23,594 nucleotides of DNA from Cyclostephanos tholiformis (Eukaryota > Bacillariophyta > Thalassiosirophyceae > Thalassiosirales > Thalassiosiraceae). Below the pieces are notes generated by a model that worked only from the letters and a program-made list of their open reading frames with translations, had not been told where the DNA came from and made no database searches. Positions within the stretch are counted from its first letter, which is position 1. Each line of letters begins with the position of its first letter. This document shows, piece after piece, positions 1-9,633 of the stretch. The DNA lies in the NCBI GenBank assembly GCA_036939975.1, contig JALLPB010000160.1:1-23594 (forward strand), in the 5' to 3' direction. Made by a program: the position numbers and the translations under genes.

Positions 1-56
1 TTGCACTAGTTAAAAATTCTCCATTTGTGAGTTGTGTTGTACGGTAGATTTTGGCG

Positions 57-86
57 TGCCAAGTTTTTTCATGCCAAGTTTTTTTA
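57..86. repeat. 15-base tandem direct repeat
   Basis: The unit TGCCAAGTTTTTTCA (57-71) is followed directly by TGCCAAGTTTTTTTA (72-86), identical at 14 of 15 positions. It lies about 160 bases before the first recognisable coding remnant of the pogo-like element. It could be part of that element's subterminal region, but nothing in the sequence proves this. Confidence 0.6.
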
Positions 87-250
87 GGTAGAGCTTATTG
101 TACTATTCTTACATAGAAATCTTGTACCTACCTGCTAAAAAGTATGAGTTTTTCTAACGCCAAAACAGAGATAGCTGTTAAGCTGTTAACAATGATAAAA
201 AAGGGACATACAGAACATCATTCAGTGAATTATCCTTCCTTAGTTCTACC

Positions 251-1232
251 ATGCCATCGAAGAGGTCAAAGCTCCGGACCAAGTTCCAAGAGCTTTGGGG
301 GAGGGATGGCTGGAAGAAGTCCTCCTGTGCTGGTCCAGACTCCCAGCTTGATCCTATCAAGGATGAGTTGTTGCTGTACATTTTTGAGCTACGTGAGACT
401 AGTATGGTTGTCGATTACCTCCTTGTGCAGTTCAAGGTGGCGAGCTTGTTGGCAAGTTTTCAAGCCAAGTCCTATGACATACAGATGAAGGCTATGGAGT
501 GTTTCATGAGCATCTGCCGGAGAAAACCACTGAGGAGGTGAGGGAGTTGATGGATCACATCCACCCATTGGTTAGGGGACTGCATCACTGCTAGACGAAG
601 GTTATCAACATGTTTCAAACACCTATTTTTTCAATGAATAAAAAGAAGATGCTCAAGGTGGTTGATTGCAAGATGATTTACGTGCGGAAATTGACGAGCG
701 ACACAAAATGTGCCATTATCACCATCACCATCACTGTATTGGGCAAAACCTTCACCCTGCTCATCATCTTCAAGGGAGCACTGAAAAGCAAGATCAAGAG
801 GGAGGAGTTCAGCACATACCCCACCGACATGCTCTACCAGATGCAGCACAATGCATGGATGGACGAGCGTGTCATGATTGTTTGGGTTGAGAACATGCTC
901 AAACCCTATTTCGAGTTGATGCCAGAGAACATCATTCCATTTTTTCTTGACTCCTACAGGTGCCACATAATGGGCAGCATTGTGAACGCTATCCGCAAGC
1001 TGAGATGCAAAGTCCAGCACATTTCAGGCTAATGCACTGGTCTCTGCAGCTGGTAGATGTTGGCTATAATAAGCTGTTTAAGTCACGCACCTGCATGACC
1101 TGGATGAATTGGATGATTGTGGAGGGGGTGCTGCATGACACCACCAGCTCACTAATGCGTGCGGAGGTGCTGCACTGGATTTTGTTGGTGGAGAGAGACT
1201 TGAATGGATTTGACATTGTCAGGAATACCTGA
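251..1232 (+). pseudogene. Broken pogo/CENP-B-like DDE_1 transposase
   Basis: This is the remnant of a cut-and-paste transposase of the DDE_1 (pogo/Tigger/CENP-B) kind, readable only by moving between three frames. An N-terminal helix-turn-helix-like part containing KDELLLYIFELRE lies in the frame starting at 251. Near 505 the reading shifts to the frame with EKTTEEVRELMDHIHPLV, which meets a TAG at 592 and continues through 610-1032. Near 1030 it shifts again to the 960-1232 frame. Family landmarks are the ITITVLGKTFTLLIIFKG strand region, NAWMDERVM, the second catalytic Asp in FFLDSYRCH (near 949) and the third in LQLVDVGYNK (near 1056). The first catalytic Asp, expected in N-M-D-Q-T-P, is Phe here (N-M-F-Q-T-P, codon 613-615). 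Two frameshifts, one stop and a lost catalytic residue make it inactive. The family assignment is by motif recognition. Confidence 0.75.
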
Positions 1233-1377
1233 AAAAAGATAGGCTACAGTTGATATTCAATTGAGGATGTGGCAGTTGCGGCAGTGGAGGAAGTGGTTGC
1301 AGAGATCATGATGGATGTGGTCATCATTGAGGAGGGGAATGCCAATGGAATGAATGACAATGGCAATGGAGGAACAT

Positions 1378-1645
1378 AGACAATTAAATTAAATGGAATG
1401 GGGGAACACAGATGATTAAATTAAATGCTCTCTTATATTATTTTATCATCTACTTGATTATTTCATTCAAGGGAGTAATGATAATGGCACAACAGAAACC
1501 CTTCTTTTTGCAGACAATGAAATTGAATGGAATGGGGGAATGCAGACTATTAAATTAAGTGCTCTCTTTTATTATTTTATTGCCTATGATACTTGATTAA
1601 TATATTCAATGGAGTAACAATTATGGCACGACAGAAACCCTTCTT
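1378..1645. repeat. 134-base tandem duplication, two diverged copies
   Basis: Copy 1 runs from 1378 to 1511 and copy 2 from 1512 to about 1645. Both begin AGACAAT, pass through AATGGAATGGGGGAA and reach ACAGAAACCCTTCTT at the same offset. They differ by scattered substitutions and small indels, so the duplication is old. On the minus strand both copies encode the same peptide ending: GFCRAIIVTPLN in copy 2 and GFCCAIIITPLN in copy 1. The duplication therefore includes the C-terminal end of the decayed minus-strand ORF that begins further right. Confidence 0.75.
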
Positions 1646-2174
1646 GCAATAATACTTTTTGCAAACAGCCTTATCGCTCTCCTCCTTGGGAGGAAAGCTC
1701 TTTGTCACCTGGGAAAGTACACCATTTTACTTGCCAGCATACTTTTCCATGCGATGGGGTAAGAAATAAGAAATCAACATGGCAATGGTTGATGCCATTG
1801 GTCCTCATACAATAGACTGCCACAGCAGTCACCTCCTGCCCTGGTCTGCCATCTTTTGATGGCCACATCACATGCACCTTTCAAAGGCACACCACCGATT
1901 ATTCCTGAATAACCTCCTCCCCACCACAGCCATGCTCCTCGCAGGACCACCCCTGATCCTCAGCTGTAATGCCAATGATCTCAATCTCGATTCTCCCTGG
2001 ATGGGTTGGCTCGGCATAGGTGCTGCCTTCATTGGCACTGGACAACCTTATGCCCTCGTCCCCCATCCTGGGGAGCCATCCCTCTCCAATGCCAAATATC
2101 TCGCCTCCCCCCCTACTGCTGTCTTTCTCCTCTCCACTCACCTGCCTTGTTCGCCCCTCCATTGCCCATTGCAT
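1440..2174 (-). pseudogene. Decayed repeat-family ORF of unknown function
   Basis: Read leftward from about 2174, one frame gives PGRIEIEIIGITAEDQGWSC, then EEHGCGGEEVIQE, a TAA (1899-1901) and a TGA (1881-1883). It then gives MWPSKDGRPGQEVTAVAVYC and NGINHCHVDFL. Near 1760 a frameshift moves the reading to PHRMEKYAGK, a TAA, NGVLSQVTKSFPPKEESDKA and KKGFCRAIIVTPLN. The run of plausible protein across these breaks suggests a formerly continuous gene. I have an impression that similar sentences recur in diatom repeat-encoded proteins, but I cannot name a domain. The acidic, Gly-rich upstream part merges into low-complexity DNA, so the start cannot be placed. At least two stops and one frameshift in the main stretch, with a third stop after the shift, argue that it is dead. 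Confidence 0.45.
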
Positions 2175-3575
2175 CCAACATCAGTTGTTTGTTGTTTTTT
2201 TAATGGTGCATGCCTGTTGTGTGATCTCATGCTTCCCCCTGACAACACTATTGGTTGCATCATTGCATCCCCCTCCATCATCTGTTGCAACCACCTCTCA
2301 CCCAACAACATTACTCCACTACTCCCATTAATGAATATCATTATCATTTTTGGCTGAATGTTACTTTTTAACAGGGGGACATCATTGTCATTGTTCTGTC
2401 CATTGCTGTCACATGCCCCCCCCCCCCCTGCTCTCTTCCTCCTCCAATCTCACCTCCCTTTTTGCCCATTCCTCCATTGAATGACACATCCTCCTGGCAC
2501 ATCATCATCAGTTGATTGTTATTTTTTGATGGGAGGAAAACGTAATCATTGCCATGTCCCCCCTTCAACAGCTTTCTTGATGGGATAGGCACTCTATGTG
2601 CTCCTTCCCCCCCCCATTGCCTTACCTTCCCCCCTCTTTCCCCTCAATTATGCGGATGATCTCGTATTGGGGACAATGCAATGGAACAACCCAAGTCGAT
2701 GCAATGAGAAGAGGGAGGCAGTGTTGCAATGGCATGGAAGAAGGGTTATCACAACAATAAAAAAGGTGGGGGAAAGAGGGCTTATGGCAAAAGGAGAGGC
2801 ACAGCAGTGGTATTGGATTGGAGGGGAGCAAATATTTTATCAGCAAAAAAATTATCTCTTTTATTTTATCCATACATCATACAACAAACAATGATGCAAC
2901 TTCCTCTGCCCCACTTGTCATCATTGCCCATTAGCACCCCTCTCTCCCCCTCTCTCCCACATAATTGTCTGCACGGCTTGATGACAACAACAATGATGAT
3001 GCCCCTCCCCCTCTCAACCCCCCCCTCTTGTGATGACGATGACAATGATGTGACCTCCCTCTCCCCTCATGTTGACCCCCCATTCCATTTCTTCCTCAAA
3101 ATGTCACCCACTTGGTTCAACAACTGTGGCAACGGTGATGCCCCTCCATCCTCCCCCCTATGCCTGTTGACCCTGCTGACAATGCATGTGGAGCCGTGGT
3201 GCCTGACAACCACACTGCCCCTGTCCTTGCCGGCCCTCTTCTTGTTCTTCCTTCCCAGTTGTTTGAAAAAGACAACAACCACTGGGGTGACTACTACAAC
3301 TACGTCATCTGAAGACAACACCAACAATTATGACAATGATGCTGACAACGCCGCCACCAACCATGACAATGACAACAATGACAATGACAATGGCAGACAG
3401 AAAACAGGAATGATGCCTAATGTCCACTTGCCCCCCCCCCCCCCCCCCCCCGCGCGCTGTTGCCCTTCCCCAGCATTCATGGAAAAAGTCATCATTGTCA
3501 ATGGGGGGGACAATGATTAGGGAATGATCAACAGCACCATGTGGTGGCATTGTTCGCCCCCCCCCCCCCTCCTGC
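2175..3575. repeat. Pyrimidine-rich low-complexity tract with long C runs
   Basis: About 1.4 kb of + strand is dominated by C and T, with CAATGATG, CATCATT and GACAATGA words repeated irregularly. It carries uninterrupted C runs at 2416-2428 (13), 3431-3451 (21) and 3557-3569 (13). Around 3310-3400 the sequence becomes an AC/GACAAT-type microsatellite. Open frames here on either strand translate to Pro, Ser and Leu on + or Gly, Asp, Val and Met on minus, as expected from composition. The long C runs would also make reads across this stretch error-prone. No real gene is visible. Confidence 0.7.
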
Positions 3576-4068
3576 CTAGGTTGCATTTACCTACAAGGTA
3601 ATCAGGAATTCCTGATTTACATATCACTTTTTTTCCATAAAACAGGTACACCTTACTTTTGGAAATAGGTACTGGGAAAAATAAAAATATTCAACTTTCT
3701 AATTTCTAAATTATCAAAAAAAACACATATTATGGTGAAAGCGGCATTATGGCAAATTCATCTGCCCCCCCATAAGATATTAATGTTCCCAAACACCTTG
3801 TAGATGTTGGTAGTGAATGTGGGAACCATTCCATGTGGGTCTGGGGCCTCAACCAATGCACCAGCCATGACATCATTTGTAGCCCAGTTGTGACCCAAGA
3901 ATTTGGCTTGTAGTATTATTCCAATATAAATAGGAATTTTACTAAGCTATGACCTCAAAATACCTGAGGGTCATTAGGAAAAGTAGGTAAAGTAAAATTT
4001 TTTAACTACTCTTCCTAGAAAAAAAATAAAAAGGAATAGGGATTTCAAAAAAGTTAAGTGCAACCTAG
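3576..4068. mobile_element. Candidate short inverted-repeat element (MITE-like)
   Basis: CTAGGTTGCATTTA at 3576-3589 is matched in inverted orientation by TAAGTGCAACCTAG at 4055-4068, 13 of 14 positions. The enclosed 0.46 kb is AT-rich and has no coding sequence. Just inside the left end are two adjacent snap-back structures: TACCT-ACA-AGGTA (3588-3600) and the palindrome at 3600-3617. Size, non-coding content and terminal inverted repeats fit a miniature inverted-repeat transposable element. Against this, no clear target-site duplication flanks it, so the match could be chance or an element with decayed flanks. Confidence 0.4.
3600..3617. repeat. 18-base perfect palindrome
   Basis: AATCAGGAATTCCTGATT is its own reverse complement over all 18 bases. 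It lies 24 bases inside the left inverted repeat of the candidate short element and directly abuts a small hairpin, so the left end could form a compact double stem. Confidence 0.8.
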
Positions 4069-4250
4069 CCTCCCACGGTCACTCAACCTGTGCGCTACCC
4101 CCCAGCGAGCATCATGCCATGGAAAACAACAACAACTTAAGAAATTAGGTATCATTATTCACTACCTAGACAAGTTTAACCATAATTGGAGTCATCATAC
4201 GTCGAGGGCACAAGGCCAAACAGCATTGCAGCCGGGACCACTGGAGAGGG

Positions 4251-5138
4251 CTACTCTCCTTCCAGGACTTTCACCCGGGTACATATGGCTATGCAGCCAT
4301 ACAACTGTTGTTTTAAAGTATGCCCTCTATAAGGAGGCTCCTGTGCTGCTTCTGTTGTTTGATTCTGTTTTCCTTCTAGCCTACTTGCTTCCCATGTGGC
4401 TTGAATGGCTAGGAGCCAACAAATCTCCTTTTTACCTGAGGTGTCCTCCAGGTCCCCCAGATTACACTCTGCGAGAAAACTGTCCTCCTCTAGCAGTCCC
4501 TCTGTCCCCAACTCCTGCTGACATTCTATCTCCATCTTTAGTTCCTCCTTGCACTGGGTGGCTATCATTCCTGTGATCCTATCGTGAACTTGAACATTCC
4601 GGTACAGCCATTGTCCGTGTGTTACTTCCAAAAGGCAAATGACCAGTTCCCTTTCTCATTTCTCTGTTTCCTTTTGCTGTCCTGCAACACTACAGTATGC
4701 TCATTGGATTTTTCTCATCTATTTGCAGACCATCCCTTCCATAAATCTCCTCCATCCTATTGCATCCTGTGCTCATGCCATCGACTTGCTGTATTGTTCA
4801 TCGTATTCATTATCCTCACAAATTTCCTCCATTAGTACCCCTCCTCAACCCATGCAGTAGCCATATATGCAGTCTCTCAGGTCTGGGTCCATGCCTTGTC
4901 TTTTCATCCATTGGTCAAAGAGCTAGATAGTGGACTGTAAGGCGTCAACTCATCCTGTGTGAGCACAGTGCAGGATGTGTCCGCAGGTTTCGGGCACTTG
5001 CATGCAGCTGGGACATAGCGGGCTGATCTCCAACAATCTCAATATGGACAATGCCCTGCCAGTGCAATGGCATGAGTGGCAAATCTGAGCAATGCCACCG
5101 ACAATTACCACCAACAATGGGCAATGACTACTGGGCAA
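4251..5138 (-). pseudogene. Tail of a decayed retroelement-type ORF
   Basis: Read leftward from 5138, a single frame stays meaningful for about 295 codons. A Cys/His zinc-binding-like cluster (LCPSCMQVPETCGHILHC) is followed by QWMKRQGMDPDLRDCIYGY, QDAIGWRRFMEGM, LLEVTHGQWLYRNVQVHD, then ELGTEGLLEEDSFLAECNLG, DLEDTSGKK and WLLAIQA. Seven in-frame stops occur between 4950 and about 4650, for example TGA at 4950-4952 and TAG at 4923-4925, yet no frameshift is needed. The order (zinc cluster, then a Trp/Arg-rich stretch, then an acidic helical tail) matches the C-terminal tails I recall in diatom reverse-transcriptase-type repeat proteins; this is from memory and unchecked. No polymerase domain is visible to the right, so only the end of the element remains, or the rest has decayed beyond reading. 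Confidence 0.55.
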
Positions 5139-5744
5139 TAGGGTGCATTATTGATGAGGGTGGAGGAGTCAAAAATGGTCGACCCAATTTTTTCATTGGC
5201 AAGGCACAAGACAGTCACACCGCTCCCTTCCCACCACTAAAAAAGGCCCCTAAAACCATCATGGTGCCTGTCCTACTGCTGTAGGAATTGTTAGGTTACA
5301 CTTTGCATACCTAAACCCAAAGATATAGATACCAAAATCTAGTGCTAAGATCCAATGTAGCTACAGTAGCATACCAAAGGTTCTAGGAACAAAAAGTGTA
5401 CCCATCCTACTGTGGGAACAAGTTGTGTAGAGAGCATACTAAATTAATATTACATATATTTTCTATTATTTTTTTGCATTTTATTATTAGCTCAAGTGAC
5501 CGTGCCCAGGATTGTTGATTTTTTTTTTTATTTAAAAAAATCCCCCCCCATAAATTGTTCCATTGCTCCTCTTGCCATGTGATTCAAACAAAACTGCTTT
5601 ACCCTATGTCAGGCAGTAGTGTGGGGCTACCATCAGTGCTGATGGGTGGTTGTCTGATGTCCACGGGGAGGGCAACCTGAGGGTTCCCAGCATGGCCATC
5701 CTACTACACAACCTACCATATACCATATATCCTGCCCCCCCCCC
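5139..5744. other. AT-rich stretch with no recognisable gene
   Basis: No convincing coding sequence is visible. 5290-5480 is AT-rich, with a short hairpin CCTAC-TGCT-GTAGG near 5271-5284, and poly-T next to poly-A around 5519-5540. A run of 14 C (5735-5748) marks the left edge of the dispersed repeat that follows. Confidence 0.5.
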
Positions 5745-6075
5745 CCCCACACAACCCCAACTCCAACCCCTCTGATACTTGCCTTGCCTGGCGTTCTAGA
5801 CAAAGCCACACCACCCATTGCTAGCCAACAGTGTGGTGCATCTGCTGATGCCAAGAATTGGTCATCAGCTATCAAAAACTTACAAACCAATGTGGTTTCA
5901 GGTGATGGTCCAACCACCTTTCCTAACCTACAAAAATCACCCCTGGTACAGCCCCCACACAACCACCTCCAATACTTGAATTGATGGACTAATTGTGCCA
6001 CACTGAGTCACCAGTCACATGACTATGGGGTGGCGTGGACCCCAATGCTGGGGGACGGCCATCCAAATACTGATG
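5745..6075. repeat. Dispersed repeat, copy A
   Basis: This segment shares a colinear series of blocks with 6680-6985. The blocks are CACAACCCC, ACCCCTCTGATACTTG, AAAGCCACACCACCCATTGC, GTGTGGTGC, a block near CCAAGAATTGGT, and a block ending CAATGCTGGGGGACGGCCAT. On the minus strand both copies read as similar peptides (AMGG-ALS, then RG-VGVVWGG). This may be the trace of a coding sequence or just the same DNA read in the same frame. Divergence is high with several indels. Confidence 0.6.
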
Positions 6076-6679
6076 AGAGTCGAACAATGGTTCAACACCC
6101 TGGCGGTCCCATCACCCAAGCTACCACCTCTGAGGAACAAATCTGGGATCTTGATACAATAAATCATATGGGAGTGATGGGTGAGAACACTCCCACACAA
6201 TTTATTCTAGTATCGAAACGAAAATTAATTTTTTGAAAGGATGTATTCTCTTGCTTGATTTCATACCTATTCCTACATATGTAGGATAGAAAAAATGGAC
6301 AGATTGCACAGATTCCTACATATATCCATGTTTAAATTAATTTTCAGTTGTTTTTTTGGATATGTGCAAAGCATAAATGTTTCTCACAATTTTGATATGA
6401 GAAACAATAATGCTTTTCACCCATTCAAACTACTTTGGATGGTTCAATTGCTCTACACTTCACAGTTTTTTTGTATTTATTTTTATTTAGTCTGAACTAC
6501 TTAAAATACCATGATACTTACCAACATGCAATTATGAAACCAACCTTCCCCAAAACATGGTGACCATGGCACCCCCACTCACTGTCAGAAATCAGGCTGA
6601 AGCAAGATGAGGACTCGGGTGGCACTGGCAAAAAAATACTGCCGGATAGTAGGTCCAAACAACCTCCCTATCACTCAAA
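6076..6679. other. AT-rich spacer with a perfect palindrome
   Basis: Between the two dispersed repeat copies the DNA is AT-rich, with poly-T runs around 6345-6360 and 6464-6490. The palindrome TCCTACATATGTAGGA occupies 6271-6286 and sits in a longer imperfect one (CTAT...ATAG arms). The motif CCTACATAT recurs at 6314-6322. Short open frames here show no recognisable protein. Confidence 0.5.
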
Positions 6680-6985
6680 AATCCACCCCACACAACCCCC
6701 ACACAACCACCTCTGATTCTTGTGTTGCTGGCCATTTTGGATAAAGCCGCACCACCCATTGCATGCATGTGGTGTGGTGCCCCCACCAATGTGGGGGGGG
6801 GGCAGCCATATGATGATGAAGACTGGTTGATCCCAAATCTTTCAAAACGTCCCCTCCACCAAAAGCATACCGGTGTTCCCCTCACCGGTGGATGCAAACA
6901 AAGCCATAATGCATATCACAAGTGAAGGGTGTGCCATGGCTACCTGTGCTGGGGGATTGGCATTTGATGAAGGGATAGGGTTGAA
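6680..6985. repeat. Dispersed repeat, copy B
   Basis: This is the diverged second copy of the 5745-6075 repeat in the same orientation. It begins ACACAACCCCCACACAACC, then ACCTCTGATTCTTGTG, AAAGCCGCACCACCCATTGC, GTGTGGTGC and a downstream block TGTGCTGGGGGATTGGCAT. It carries a run of nine G at 6793-6801 that copy A lacks. Confidence 0.6.
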
Positions 6986-7026
6986 TGAAAAGCAACCATG
7001 GTGGGGTCTAGTCTAGCCAAAAAATG

Positions 7027-7095
7027 ACTTGTCTTTTGGGTCCAAAAGATACCTTAGAACCTGTTATTGTAATGGAAAGACCCAAAAGACCAAGT
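7027..7095. repeat. Nested palindrome and long-stem inverted repeat
   Basis: TCTTTTGG-GT-CCAAAAGA (7032-7049) is a perfect 8-base snap-back. The left arm ACTTGTCTTTTGGGTC (7027-7042) also pairs with GACCCAAAAGACCAAGT (7079-7095) over 16 bases with a single bulge. Two alternative folds can therefore form from one left arm. No gene surrounds it. Confidence 0.65.
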
Positions 7096-7424
7096 AAAAA
7101 ATTACCCAATATGTATCCACTTGTATTTGGCCAAAATATTTTGCCTTGACCCAATACATAAGTACATATCTTCCACTTCACCCAAGAGATGTAGGTAGAT
7201 AACATAAGGGCTCAAGACATGCACAGGATAGAGGAATTCACCCTGACACCTGTCCCAACCCCAGGCAAGAAAAGGGGGGATGGAATTTTACTTACCCCTA
7301 TTTGTTTGCATGTCATATCACAGTAACATCCCACGGGATGATACCATAAATTATGTGGGACATGTCTTCTTTGGGGAGCAAGAACTTCATGGGGCTCACC
7401 TAGTATTGATGGGACAGGGGTTTA

Positions 7425-7452
7425 AGACCCCCCTCAAGGGATAAGGGGGTCT
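7425..7452. repeat. GC-rich hairpin
   Basis: AGACCCCC (7425-7432) and GGGGGTCT (7445-7452) form a perfect 8-base stem around a 12-base loop. There is no T run after it and no adjacent gene, so no terminator role is implied. Confidence 0.55.
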
Positions 7453-9633
7453 GCTGAAGTTACTAGGAGGAGGAATGGAAGGAGTCTGGACCTAGAATTC
7501 ATAAATTTCAAAGTGCACTTTAGCTGTTTGATTGGAAATCACAGTTACTGGGTTGGAATCCCTAAAAATAGTTTCATCTATTTCAGGCTCCTTCCACTTC
7601 CTCGTGCTTTAAGACATCTGACTATTGTATGTAACTCATAGACAGGGCACTTGAATTTGGCAGTGACCAACTCCCATACACGTGGGGGTGTTGGGTTCCT
7701 ATTACATTGATAATTCCATCGATCTAATTGGCACCTGTTGCAAATCTCTGGCTCCTCCATGTGCTATTGCTATTGCCCGGCGGTGCCAATCCAAGCGCAT
7801 AGACCTCATTTATAGGTCTTAGGCAATTTCCCTTATGCTTGGTGTGGGCGGAATCCAGCAGGGGGGGGGAGGGTAATAGTTTTATGTGCATAATTAGAAT
7901 TTTTCAATTTTATTTCAGAGCTGTGCAGCTGTTGTACCCCCCATTGCTCTGTCTGCATCAATCATCGATGGGCACCCTCAACTAGCCATTTTCCCTCTCA
8001 CCCATCCCCATCCCCATCCCCATACCCATAACATCTGTGGTAATGTCATCATTGCATTGCCTCTGCCTTGCTTGTTCTGGTCAGTTGCCATTGCCCCCTT
8101 GCCCTTGCTCTCACCTTGCCTGTGTCATAGTAGGCAATGGCATGTTGATATTGGTGGGAGACATCTCTTGCTAAAAGGGCCATGATTTGCTTACAAGCTC
8201 ATTGCCAATGTAAGCAGGCAATTTACAAATGCCTCGGGTCCTTGATATCTCCTTCAAGGAAGAAGGCAGCTGCTGTGGTTAAGAAGCACCTCGTACTATA
8301 TGGCATTCCCACGCAGGATATCCACCACCTCAGCACGGAAAGATATCACAAGGATGGGACTGTTTTGTTGAGGGACAAATTCCAATCTTACTGATTGATA
8401 CGGTCTCACCCTTTGTTCATGACCTGTTGCCCCGGAAGTCCCTCACTAAATGGGGCATTGATTTCATCAAGTCCCTGCTTGGTGCAACAACCAAACAATG
8501 CTGTATTGGAATGCTGATATGCATCACAAAATTGATGCCTTACAACCCACCATCAACTCCTTCAACTCAACAATTGCATCCATATTCTGACCCAGCAGAC
8601 CACCCCAGAAGACCTCCTTCCCTACCACCACCACTTGTTGCAAAAAGGTTTCACCATCCTTGGAAATAGCCTTAATGCAGTCTGCTCTGGGTGATGTGTC
8701 TTACTATGCATCTGGCCACATGAGGACACCAGGCAGTCTTCATAGTTTCTTCACATTCCAATCTAAACCCCACACTTGTCTGTCCTACCCCATGATCACA
8801 CCCTTAGCCACAACCCCTATGCAATCCAAGGCAACAAACCCTGCCAGCTGCATTCTGGGCACCACGGTTTACTCCTTCCATTACAGCTCCTCCACCCCAG
8901 TCACATTCAACTGACCTGTCTGGCACAAGGCACCACCTTCATTGGAAAAAATCTTCCAATCCTACCGGGCCTGGTTTGGCCTGAATGCATTTTTAAGTGT
9001 TGGACACAGATGACCATCATTTGTCATCTTATCCCCCAGTGTGGTTGCATGACAAAAAAGTGGAAAAGAAAGATATGAAATTTGTCTGCCCTTTCACATG
9101 TATTGCAAAATTTAGTTAATTTAGTTATAGACTTCTGGGTAATTTTGTATGATGGTTTTTAGCATTTAATGCAAGGACAATGCACTCACACATGATGACT
9201 TTCTCCAGCCCAAATGGCTTCCTAAAACTTGCAGACCACAATTGGAACTCATTGTTATACCACGTCAATTCTTCGGACACTCCTACACTTCTCCCACACC
9301 ATCCATCAGCACACTCAAGGACTTTGCCCCTGTCTCTTCAAAGCCTTTGCCTCAAACATCTAATACAGCTTACATAAGTTCTGTGATCACCCCCCTGTTC
9401 TCATATTCCATGTCCAGCTCTTACCTATGACATCTCCCTAGATAGGACGCTAACCTAATATATGAAATATCATAATTCAAACATGTCAATCATGTTGTAT
9501 AGGGATTAAAGATATGTGTATCGTATCGTAGTACTTTCATGAATTTGTGAGCAATTTTTAAACAAGGAGTACAGAGGTTCATGGGAGATATGCCATAAGT
9601 ATCTTTGATCCAAAGGACAGTTATATAATAAGA
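7453..9633. other. Gene-free stretch with traces of decayed coding sequence
   Basis: No intact gene is visible over 2.2 kb. Some segments look protein-like without being identifiable: minus 7578-7760 (ICNRCQLDRWNYQCNRN), plus 8240-8394 (KKAAAVVKKHLVLYGIPTQD) and plus 8427-8520 (KWGIDFIKSLLGATTKQ). Plus 8776-9078 stays open in the same frame as 8182-8394, with several stops between. These may be worn parts of one or more repeat-encoded ORFs. A hairpin AGACCT-CATTTAT-AGGTCT lies near 7801-7821. The stretch 9080-9633 holds nothing I can support. Confidence 0.4.
8001..8027 (-). repeat. C-rich hexamer array, potential G-quadruplex on minus strand
   Basis: C tracts of 3, 4, 4, 4 and 3 are separated by AT or ATA: CCCATCCCC, then ATCCCC twice, then ATACCC. 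The minus strand therefore has five G tracts with two- to three-base loops, which meets the usual sequence rule for a G-quadruplex. It is a perfect (CCCCAT) microsatellite for three units. Confidence 0.6.

Noticed and set aside
1872..2357. 161-codon plus-strand open frame
   Set aside because: It lies opposite the better supported decayed minus-strand ORF and has no recognisable protein features.
2729..3520. 263-codon plus-strand open frame rich in Ser, Leu, Pro, Asp and Asn
   Set aside because: Its peptide is a direct translation of pyrimidine runs and GACAAT/CAATGA microsatellite, including a Pro run from the 21-base C tract. No domain or protein-like composition.
4058..4576. 172-codon plus-strand open frame
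   Set aside because: It is the complement of the decayed retroelement-type ORF, whose minus-strand reading is far more protein-like and continues across the stops.
7801..7821. Hairpin AGACCT-CATTTAT-AGGTCT considered as an anticodon arm
   Set aside because: Its loop lacks the expected pattern of U33 with a purine at 37, and no D or T arm is present around it.
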